In this document: piece after piece, positions 27,434 to 33,686 of the stretch
Layout of the letters: every line of letters begins with the position of its first letter
Numbering within the stretch: position 1 is the first letter of the stretch
Assembly (NCBI RefSeq): GCF_003315175.1
Contig: NZ_QNRQ01000008.1
Span: 1 to 64,000 of the forward strand
Reading direction: 5' to 3'
DNA: 64,000 nt
Source: Eoetvoesiella caeni
Lineage (GTDB): Bacteria > Pseudomonadota > Gammaproteobacteria > Burkholderiales > Burkholderiaceae_B
Position numbers and translations under genes: made by a program
Notes under the pieces: model-generated
Databases searched by the model: none
Seen by the model: only the letters and a program-made list of their open reading frames with translations
What the model was told of the DNA's origin: nothing

Positions 27434-27562
27434 GCTGACGTTGTCAGCGACATGCCAGGCAACCATCGGTCTTCGAGGTTGCGGCGCAGTTCCCACTGCG
27501 TGACCGAGCCAGCTCGCACCGCATCCATCCGCGAGCGGCCACCAGTCTCTGGTGGTGGATGC
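27434..27562 (+). promoter_or_regulatory. Recurrent structured leader element, copy 3
   Basis: Hairpin 1 is GCTGAC-GTT-GTCAGC (27434-27448). ACATGCC follows, then hairpin 2 GCAACC (27459-27464) / GGTTGC (27477-27482), then hairpin 3 CGCAG/CTGCG (27485-27500). The outer stem GCATCC/GGATGC (27521-27526, 27557-27562) encloses CCACCAG-TCT-CTGGTGG. It precedes the DUF3577 gene. Confidence 0.75.
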
Positions 27563-27582
27563 TTTCGCCTTATCAACCCATC

Positions 27583-27624
27583 GCGGGGTTACGCACCTTT
27601 CCCCGCTGCGTGGGGCCGGTGTGT
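27583..27624 (+). promoter_or_regulatory. Pseudoknot-like leader of the DUF3577 gene
   Basis: Stem 1 is GCGGGG (27583-27588) / CCCCGC (27601-27606). Its loop segment ACGCACC (27591-27597) can pair with GGTGTGT (27618-27624, one G-U), giving an H-type pseudoknot that ends 29 bp before the ATG. It lies immediately downstream of leader element copy 3. Confidence 0.6.
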
Positions 27625-27652
27625 CTCCGCTTCATCCCTATGGAGATTCACC

Positions 27653-28567
27653 ATGAGCACCACGTCCAACGAGAAATCGTATTTCGACCTCCACACCTCG
27701 GGCATCGGTTACATCCAGCGTGCCCGTGAAGTGCCTGTTCGGGGCGGCCGCCGTGCGCAGCCTTTCCTGGCATGCACCATCGCCGCGCTGGTCGGTTCCG
27801 CAAAGGATCCCAGCTATCGCTATTTCGACGTCAAGGTCTCGGGTGCCGAGGCCAAGAAGCTGGTCGAGCGCTACATCGGCGTTGACGATCCCAAGCAGCG
27901 CCCACTGGTGCGCTTTCGCCTCGGCGACCTGTGGGGCGATGCGTATATCCGCGACAAGGGTGAGCAGAAAGGCCAAGCCGCCGCGTCCCTCAAGGCGCGA
28001 CTGCTCAAGGCCGAGCCGCTTGACCGGGCCGAACTGGCTTCGATCAGGCAGCACGAGCTGGTCACCCGCGGCATCGGCTACCTCAGCCGTCCGAAGGACG
28101 TCACACCCAAAGATGGCGACCCGTTCCTCTCTTGCACCGTCGCCGCTCTGGCCGGGCCTGTCGATGAACCGGAGTATCGGTACTTCGACACCATCGTCAC
28201 CACCCCTGAAGCCGAGCATCTGGTTCGCCGGTGCGTGCAGGCCATCGAAGGGGACTGCAAGGTGCTGATCGCTTTCCGTCTCAACGACATGAAGATCGAT
28301 CCGTACATCCGCACCAAGGGTGAGCGCGCTGGGGAACCGGCCGCAAGCCTGGATTCGACACTGATCCACATCGGCCTGATCAAGATCGACGGCACCAAGG
28401 TCTATCCGACGAGCCCCGCGCAAGCAGATTCGCCGCCGGCCCAGGACGCTCCCGCGCCCGAAGCCGAGGACGCCGCCCCCGCTGCAGATCAGCCTGCCGA
28501 GCCCGCCGAGTGCGAGCCCGAAGGTGAAGTCGAGGAGCAGGAGCCGGCATTGGCTGCTTCGTTCTGA
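27653..28567 (+). CDS. STY4534-type ICE protein with duplicated DUF3577 domain
   Basis: A 304-aa protein. Two tandem copies of the DUF3577 fold are visible. The first (about residues 8-115) has YFDLHTSGIGYIQRAREV...PFLACTIAALVG...YRYFDVKVSGAEAKKLV...YIRDKGEQKGQAAASLKARLL. The second (about 127-240) has GIGYLSRPKDVTPKDGDPFLSCTVAALAG...YRYFDTIVTTPEAEHLV...YIRTKGERAGEPAASLDSTL. A Pro/Ala/Glu-rich tail follows. Relatives are labelled ICE replication proteins. An OB-fold-like, DNA-related role is inferred. Confidence 0.85.
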   Translation: MSTTSNEKSYFDLHTSGIGYIQRAREVPVRGGRRAQPFLACTIAALVGSAKDPSYRYFDVKVSGAEAKKLVERYIGVDDPKQRPLVRFRLGDLWGDAYIRDKGEQKGQAAASLKARLLKAEPLDRAELASIRQHELVTRGIGYLSRPKDVTPKDGDPFLSCTVAALAGPVDEPEYRYFDTIVTTPEAEHLVRRCVQAIEGDCKVLIAFRLNDMKIDPYIRTKGERAGEPAASLDSTLIHIGLIKIDGTKVYPTSPAQADSPPAQDAPAPEAEDAAPAADQPAEPAECEPEGEVEEQEPALAASF

Positions 28568-28717
28568 TCCGGCATGGCCCCTCATGGGGCCTTGCCGCTT
28601 CTCCTTGCTGCATCTGCAGCGTCCTCCATCCGCATAGCGCGCTCGCGCATTTCTTCCCCCGAGTTCCGCGTGGTCAGACGGCCGCGCGGTTGTCGCATTT
28701 TTCACAGGAGAACAGCC

Positions 28718-29545
28718 ATGTCTCTGGCATCCCGTTTTGCTCCGCAGTCCCCGATCCTGCGCTCAGATCGCCCGCTCTCGGACGACCGCATTCGCGCCAT
28801 TGCTCCATCAATCTTCGCCGACGCTCCGCATGGGAGCCGATCCGAGCGGTATGCCTACATACCGACCTCGACCGTGCTCGCCAAGCTGCGCCAGGAGGGT
28901 TTCGAGCCCTTCATGGTGTGCCAGACGCGCGTGCGCAACGAGGATCGGCGCGAGCACACCAAGCATCTCATCCGACTTCGCCATGCCAGCCAGATCAACG
29001 GCGACGAGGCGAACGAGATCATCCTGCTCAACAGCCACGACGGCACGAGCAGTTACCAGATGCTGGCAGGCATGTTCAGATTCGTCTGCCACAACGGCCT
29101 GGTCTGCGGCGATACCACCGCCGACATCCGTGTCCCGCACAAGGGGGATGTGGCCAGCCAGGTGATCGAAGGCGCCTACGAAGTCCTTGAAGGCTTCGAG
29201 CGCGTGAAGGACTCGCGCGATGCGATGCGCACCATCACCCTCAATGAGGGCGAAGCAGAAATCTTCGCGCACTCAGCGCTGGCACTCAAGTACGACGATC
29301 CTGCCAAGCCGACGCCTGTCACGGAGCGTCAACTGCTCGCGCCCAGGCGCTGGGACGACCGCAGGGATGACCTGTGGGCCGTCTTCAACCGTGTCCAAGA
29401 GAACCTCGTCAAGGGGGGCCTGAATGGACGCTCGGCCAATGGCCGCAATCAGCGCACCCGCCCGGTGCAAGGCATCGACCAGAACCTGCGCCTGAACCGG
29501 GCGTTGTGGCTCCTGGCCGAAGGCATGCGCCAGCTCAAGGCGTGA
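28718..29545 (+). CDS. DUF932-family protein
   Basis: A 275-aa protein of the DUF932 group common on plasmids, phages and ICEs. It shows YAYIPTSTVLAKLRQEGFEPFMVCQTRVRNEDRREHTKHLIRLRHAS, EANEIILLNSHDGTSSYQMLAGMFRFVCHNGLVCGD and ENLVKGGLNGRSANGRNQRTRPVQGIDQNLRLNRALW. The function of the family is not settled; the C-terminal basic block suggests nucleic-acid contact. The start follows CAGGAG. Confidence 0.88.
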   Translation: MSLASRFAPQSPILRSDRPLSDDRIRAIAPSIFADAPHGSRSERYAYIPTSTVLAKLRQEGFEPFMVCQTRVRNEDRREHTKHLIRLRHASQINGDEANEIILLNSHDGTSSYQMLAGMFRFVCHNGLVCGDTTADIRVPHKGDVASQVIEGAYEVLEGFERVKDSRDAMRTITLNEGEAEIFAHSALALKYDDPAKPTPVTERQLLAPRRWDDRRDDLWAVFNRVQENLVKGGLNGRSANGRNQRTRPVQGIDQNLRLNRALWLLAEGMRQLKA

Positions 29546-29640
29546 TGCCAAGTGGACCTTGCCCACCTCGGGCGAGGTTCATTTCCTCTCATCCACCGGC
29601 TGCCACCAGCCGTCCGTCATTCATCATCAGGAGTACCACC

Positions 29641-30339
29641 ATGACAGCCAAATCGGCACCCGAGCAATCGGTTTCGCCCATCATCGTCCCCGGCCAGCTC
29701 ACGCTGCGTACCATCCGCGGCAAGAACGGCCCCTTCACGGTCGGACGCCTCGCCACGCACCTTGGTACGTTCGAGGTCAAGGACCCGGAGCTGGAGCAAT
29801 ACCCCGAAGGCAAGTACGACGGGGAGTTCATCATCAGGTACATCTTCCCGAAGTCCTACCCGGTCGGTGGCGGCATGCGCTTCGAGATCCGCGCCAGCCT
29901 GGACGGAATGACGCTCTACGACATCGACAAACTGAGCCGTGACGAAGCACGCAGCTTCGCCACCCAGGACCTCGATCCACTTGATGAAGAGCTGGGCGCA
30001 CAGCCTGCAACAACACCGGCAACACCGGCCAAGCCCAGCAAAACCTCCAGGCCCGCCAAGCCCGCACCCGTACAGGCATCCACAGACCCGCTGGTCGATA
30101 CCACGCCCTTCGGCGTGGATGCGCCGACGCCCGCTGCGGCAACTGCTCCCTGCAGTACCGAAGATGGCGACGCCGCGCTGTTCAGCTTGCTCTGGCCGCT
30201 GGGCGAGTCCGTGAAACTGGATTCGACCATCGACCGCCGCACCCTGCGCGCGCAGATCGTCCGCCTGGGCGAACTGGGCTACGCGCTGGACTTCAAGACG
30301 CAGGAGTGGAGCCGCCAGGCCGAACTGCAACCTGCGTAG
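29641..30339 (+). CDS. DUF3275-family ICE protein
   Basis: A 232-aa protein. The N-terminal beta-rich domain contains IIVPGQLTLRTIRGKNGPFTVGRLATHLGTFEVKDPELEQYPEGKYDGEFIIRYIFPKSYPVGGGMRFEIRASLDGMTLYDID, matching DUF3275. An Ala/Pro/Lys-rich linker follows, then a C-terminal helical domain (LWPLGESVKLDSTIDRRTLRAQIVRLGELGYALDF). Function unknown. The start follows CAGGAG with a short GC-rich hairpin upstream. Confidence 0.82.
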   Translation: MTAKSAPEQSVSPIIVPGQLTLRTIRGKNGPFTVGRLATHLGTFEVKDPELEQYPEGKYDGEFIIRYIFPKSYPVGGGMRFEIRASLDGMTLYDIDKLSRDEARSFATQDLDPLDEELGAQPATTPATPAKPSKTSRPAKPAPVQASTDPLVDTTPFGVDAPTPAAATAPCSTEDGDAALFSLLWPLGESVKLDSTIDRRTLRAQIVRLGELGYALDFKTQEWSRQAELQPA

Positions 30340-30433
30340 TACTGGGCACCGCATCTGCGGTGTGCTTCATCCACCCGCCGGGGGTCTTCCCCACCGGGGA
30401 GGCTTCTGGCTCAATTTTTCCAGGAGGCCTCTC

Positions 30434-30841
30434 ATGGGCTGGTATTTCTTACCCCAATCGCGGTCTGAACTGATCGCGGAGTTGATCGCACCGCAAGAGA
30501 CCGAACGCGCCAGCGTGAAGGTCATCGCCCACGCGCTGCGTGGCAACGTCCTCTGGTCTGTTGTGCAAGTGACGGCCAAGGCCGAAGGCGTACACCGTGA
30601 TCTCGCACCGGGCCAGTCCCTGTGCACCATCCGCTGCGATCTGCTGGAACGCAGCGGCGGCCAGTGGGGCTATAAGCCACTGGACGAATCCATGCACCCG
30701 TACTACTACTCGTGCCCGCTGTCCTATCTGAACCTCGCACCGGAGCAATCCGCCGACTGGCGTGCAGGCGTTCGCGCCTACCACGCGCGGCGGCGCACAT
30801 CCAAGGAAGCCACAGCTCCAGCTACGGCGCTGACGGTCTGA
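30434..30841 (+). CDS. ICE protein of unknown function (possibly DUF6927)
   Basis: A 135-aa protein beginning MGWYFLPQSRSELIAELIAPQETERASVKVIAHALRGNVLWSVVQVT, with DESMHPYYYSCPLSYLNLAP further on. The MGWYF start recalls DUF6927, which is my best guess from memory. A strong CAGGAGG site precedes ATG 30434. The leader has overlapping GGGG/CCCC pairings. A role is not apparent. Confidence 0.75.
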   Translation: MGWYFLPQSRSELIAELIAPQETERASVKVIAHALRGNVLWSVVQVTAKAEGVHRDLAPGQSLCTIRCDLLERSGGQWGYKPLDESMHPYYYSCPLSYLNLAPEQSADWRAGVRAYHARRRTSKEATAPATALTV

Positions 30842-30868
30842 GTCAGGGACGCCTTTTTTCCACCCCAA

Positions 30869-30899
30869 GGGGCAGTGCTTGCCCCCTGCGGGCGGTGCT
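30869..30899 (+). promoter_or_regulatory. Pseudoknot-like leader upstream of the 30926 gene
   Basis: GGGGC (30869-30873) pairs with GCCCC (30881-30885). The loop AGTGC (30874-30878) can pair with GTGCT (30895-30899), with two wobbles. The layout matches the leaders at 27583 and 33627 and ends 26 bp before the ATG. Confidence 0.5.
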
Positions 30900-30925
30900 G
30901 TTCCCGTTCATCCGAGGACACCACC

Positions 30926-31576
30926 ATGCCCGCAAACACTTCTTCCACCACGCTGTACCGCATCGACGAATGCCCGGACGTGATGGCCGACGCTTGCGTC
31001 GGCGATGACCAGGGCAACCTGATCTTCCTGTCGATCTGGGCACGGGACACCGCCGTCCAGCAGTTCCTGGCTCGCCTGACCCTCGGGCGCGACGAGCAGG
31101 GCCTGGAGCAGTTCCACCTCATCACCGACCAGGGCAGCAGCGTCCCGGTGTTCGTCAGCAACGTCGATCGCCTGGAAAAGCGCATGACCCGCGCCTACCG
31201 GCGAACGCTGTTCGGTTCGCTGTCCAACGTGTGGCTGTTCGATCGGCGCTGCGTCAAGCCCGACAAGGCCAACGCCAGCGCACTGGCATTGCTGCCCCGC
31301 GATAGCGACCACCGGCTTGACCGCCTGTGGACGTTGGTGCAGGACACCTGCCCACTGCCGTTGCTCGACCACTGGCGCGAAACCGTGCTGGAACTGCTGC
31401 AAAGCCGCGAGATGCTGACCCGTCTGCCATTCGCCCTCGGGCCTTTGGTGGGCCATCGGCTCGCCATCGACGTGCCGGCGCTGACCCTGGCGCTCGGCTC
31501 GCTGATCCGCAGTGACGTGCTCACCGCCTATCCCTATCCGGCCAAGATTTGGACGCCGGAAACGGTAGCGGCTTGA
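30926..31576 (+). CDS. ICE protein of unknown function
   Basis: A 216-aa soluble protein. The N-terminus is LYRIDECPDVMADACVGDDQGNLIFLSIWARDTAVQQFLARLTLG. A middle block contains NVDRLEKRMTRAYRRTLFGSLSNVWLFDRRCVKPDKANASALALLP. The helical C-terminus contains DHWRETVLELLQSREMLTRLPFALGPLVGHRLAIDVPALTLALGSLIR. No catalytic motif is recognised. It lies just upstream of the methyltransferase-like gene and may share its transcript. Confidence 0.72.
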   Translation: MPANTSSTTLYRIDECPDVMADACVGDDQGNLIFLSIWARDTAVQQFLARLTLGRDEQGLEQFHLITDQGSSVPVFVSNVDRLEKRMTRAYRRTLFGSLSNVWLFDRRCVKPDKANASALALLPRDSDHRLDRLWTLVQDTCPLPLLDHWRETVLELLQSREMLTRLPFALGPLVGHRLAIDVPALTLALGSLIRSDVLTAYPYPAKIWTPETVAA

Positions 31577-31640
31577 CCCACCTGCGCAGGCACGCCAAGG
31601 CGCGCCTTCGCCAATCATCCCCGCCAACCAGGAGACTTCC

Positions 31641-32762
31641 ATGGCGCTCATGTTCCCGCGGCTCGCCCGCAATTTCGTGAAGAACGGGTACTTCCCGACC
31701 GACGAACCAACGCTCGAAAGAGCCCTCAATGCACTGATGCCCAGTGCGCCTGAATCCAATGGGCCGATGTGCATCCTCGATCCCTGCGCCGGCGAAGGCG
31801 TGGCGATTGCCGAAGCGGCTCATGCCCTCGGGCGCGAGCATGCCAAGGCGTTCGCCGTCGAGTTCGACGCAGAGCGGGCGCGCCATGCCCGCGGCCTGGT
31901 CGATCACTGCCTGCACGCGGACCTGATGGACACGATGATCTCCAAACAGTCCTTTGGGCTGCTCTGGCTCAATCCGCCGTATGGCGACCTGTCCAAGGAC
32001 GTCAACGGCAACATTGGCTATCAGGGTCAGGGCCGTGCCCGCCTCGAAAAACTGTTCTACCAGCGCACGCTGCCCCTGTTGCAGTACGGCGGCGTGCTGG
32101 TCTTCATCGTTCCCGGCTACGTGCTCGACGCCGAGCTGGTCGGCTGGCTGACACGCCACTACACCGATCTGCGGATCTACCGAGCGGTGGAAACGCAGTT
32201 CAAGCAGGTGGTGATCTTCGGTCGCCGGGTGCGCCAGCGCGAGCAGACGCCCGATGGCGTCAAGGCCGTGCGCAATCTGCTGCTGCAGGTTGGGCTTGGC
32301 GAAGTCGAAGCCGAGGAGCTGCCGAGCGAATGGCCGTTCCTGCCGTACATCGTCCCCACCAGCCCGGCAGAGCCGGGGCATTTCTTCCGCGTGACGATGG
32401 AGCCGGAGCAGTTCGCCGATGAGGTTGGCAGGCTGCAAGGCCTCTGGCCGTCGCGGGATACGCAGTTGGGGGCCGCGCAGCAGACGCTGCGTCCACCGGC
32501 GCGGGCCTTGTCCCACTGGCATCTCGCCCTGGCTTTGGCCGCAGGCGCGATCTCGGGAGTCGTGCAATCCAAGGCGGGGCGCGTGCTCGTCGTCAAAGGT
32601 GACACCCACAAGGACAAGACGCTCCAGCGGGAATTCACCGAACGCGACGACGGCTCCATCGCCGAAACCCGCATCCTCACCGACAAGTTCGTTCCTGTCA
32701 TCCGTGCATGGGACATGACGCCTGGCTCCGCCACGCGGGGCGAGGTGTTGACCATTCGCTGA
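31641..32762 (+). CDS. N6-adenine-type DNA methyltransferase-like protein (DUF6094-like)
   Basis: A 373-aa protein with the SAM-binding motif I DPCAGEGVAIAEA (about residue 50) and the catalytic LNPPYGDL (about 110-117), the DPPY-class signature of adenine-N6 methyltransferases. The order of motifs is that of a class I MTase. It also carries GVLVFIVPGYVLDAELVGWLTRHYTDLRIYR. No restriction endonuclease is adjacent. Two genes downstream is a SNF2-type helicase, a recurrent neighbour in this ICE class. It could protect ICE DNA or act as an anti-restriction factor; activity is inferred from motifs only. Confidence 0.82.
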   Translation: MALMFPRLARNFVKNGYFPTDEPTLERALNALMPSAPESNGPMCILDPCAGEGVAIAEAAHALGREHAKAFAVEFDAERARHARGLVDHCLHADLMDTMISKQSFGLLWLNPPYGDLSKDVNGNIGYQGQGRARLEKLFYQRTLPLLQYGGVLVFIVPGYVLDAELVGWLTRHYTDLRIYRAVETQFKQVVIFGRRVRQREQTPDGVKAVRNLLLQVGLGEVEAEELPSEWPFLPYIVPTSPAEPGHFFRVTMEPEQFADEVGRLQGLWPSRDTQLGAAQQTLRPPARALSHWHLALALAAGAISGVVQSKAGRVLVVKGDTHKDKTLQREFTERDDGSIAETRILTDKFVPVIRAWDMTPGSATRGEVLTIR

Positions 32763-32808
32763 TCGTTTCTCCACCGCCGGCGGTTCGCCGTCGATTTTTT
32801 CCACCCAC

Positions 32809-32843
32809 CGGGGTCCAGTCGCCCCGATGGGGTGCCGTGGCCC
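32809..32843 (+). promoter_or_regulatory. GGGG/CCCC leader structure upstream of the 32865 gene
   Basis: CGGGG (32809-32813) pairs with CCCCG (32822-32826). Further downstream GGGG and CCCC runs offer alternative pairings. An upstream GGCGG-TTCG-CCGTC hairpin (32779-32792) is shared with the leader at 33600. It is a variant of the recurring leader type. Confidence 0.45.
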
Positions 32844-32864
32844 CTCCATCTCCAGGAGCCTTCC

Positions 32865-33176
32865 ATGGCAGCCCAAGCACTTTCCATCAGCCAGACCCCG
32901 AGCCTGCGCTTCTCGCCCGGCCAGGTGGTCATGACCTGCGGCGTCGATGACCTGATCCAACAGGGCCAATTCAACCCGATTCCGTATCTGCGCCGCCACC
33001 TCGGTGGCGACTGGGGCGACCTCGACGACAGCGACAGGCGGCAGAACGATGCCGCGCTGAAGTCCGGTGAGGATCGCCTGTTCTCTTCCTACCAGGTCAC
33101 ACCCGGCCTGAAGCTCTGGATCATCACCGAATGGGATCGCAGCGTCACCACGCTGCTGTTGCCCAGCGAGTACTGA
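32865..33176 (+). CDS. Small ICE protein, paralogue of the next gene
   Basis: A 103-aa acidic protein. From GDWGDLDDSDRRQNDAALKSGEDRLFSSYQV to the end WDRSVTTLLLPSEY it aligns with the neighbouring protein at 33246, showing the pair arose by tandem duplication. The shared core is VTCGVDDLIQQGxFNPIPYLRRHLxGDWGD-like. The function is unknown. The start follows CAGGAG after a structured leader. Confidence 0.78.
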   Translation: MAAQALSISQTPSLRFSPGQVVMTCGVDDLIQQGQFNPIPYLRRHLGGDWGDLDDSDRRQNDAALKSGEDRLFSSYQVTPGLKLWIITEWDRSVTTLLLPSEY

Positions 33177-33245
33177 TCTTCTCTAACGCGGGGCCACCGA
33201 CACCCCTCAAGGGTGCTGTAGCCCCTCTACTCAGAAGAAAGCCAC

Positions 33246-33551
33246 ATGACATCCAACCAACATGACAAGCATCGCCGCAAACGGCTGTTCGAGATCGGTG
33301 CACTGGAGTTCAGCGAAGGCGTCGAACGCCTGATGAACGAAGGCCGGCTCGATCCCATGCCGTTTTTCGAACGCCACATGCGTGGCGACTGGGGCGACGT
33401 CGCCGACTACCAATGGCAACAGAACAACGCTGCGTTGGAGTCTGGTGAACGCCTCGATTCGTTTTACGTCGTCACCCGTGACCTGAGCATCCGCATCTTC
33501 ACCGAAGCAGATCGCAGCGCGACCCGCATCGTGCTGCCGTCCGAGTACTGA
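33246..33551 (+). CDS. Small ICE protein, paralogue of the preceding gene
   Basis: A 101-aa protein: EFSEGVERLMNEGRLDPMPFFERHMRGDWGDVADYQWQQNNAALESGERLDSFYVVTRDLSIRIFTEADRSATRIVLPSEY. GDWGD, Q(Q/R)N(N/D)AAL(E/K)SGE and LPSEY are identical or near-identical with the protein at 32865. The N-terminus is basic here (HDKHRRKRLF) and not in the partner. Function unknown. Confidence 0.78.
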   Translation: MTSNQHDKHRRKRLFEIGALEFSEGVERLMNEGRLDPMPFFERHMRGDWGDVADYQWQQNNAALESGERLDSFYVVTRDLSIRIFTEADRSATRIVLPSEY

Positions 33552-33626
33552 CCGCGAGTTGTCACCGCAGGCCACGAGCGCCTGCACTGTCCAACCACCG
33601 ACGGTTCGCCGTCTCTCTTCCCACCA

Positions 33627-33661
33627 CGGGGCATGCCATCGCCCCGCTGGGGTGGTGCATG
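33627..33661 (+). promoter_or_regulatory. Pseudoknot-like leader of the SNF2-helicase gene
   Basis: CGGGGC (33627-33632) pairs with GCCCCG (33641-33646). Loop bases ATGC (33633-33636) can pair with GCAT (33657-33660). A GACGG-TTCG-CCGTC hairpin lies just upstream at 33599-33612. It is the same leader type as at 27583, 25 bp before the ATG. Confidence 0.55.
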
Positions 33662-33686
33662 TCCCATTTTTCTTTGGAGCATCACC

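Noticed and set aside
31641-32762. A classical restriction-modification system
   Set aside because: No restriction endonuclease gene lies next to the methyltransferase-like gene.
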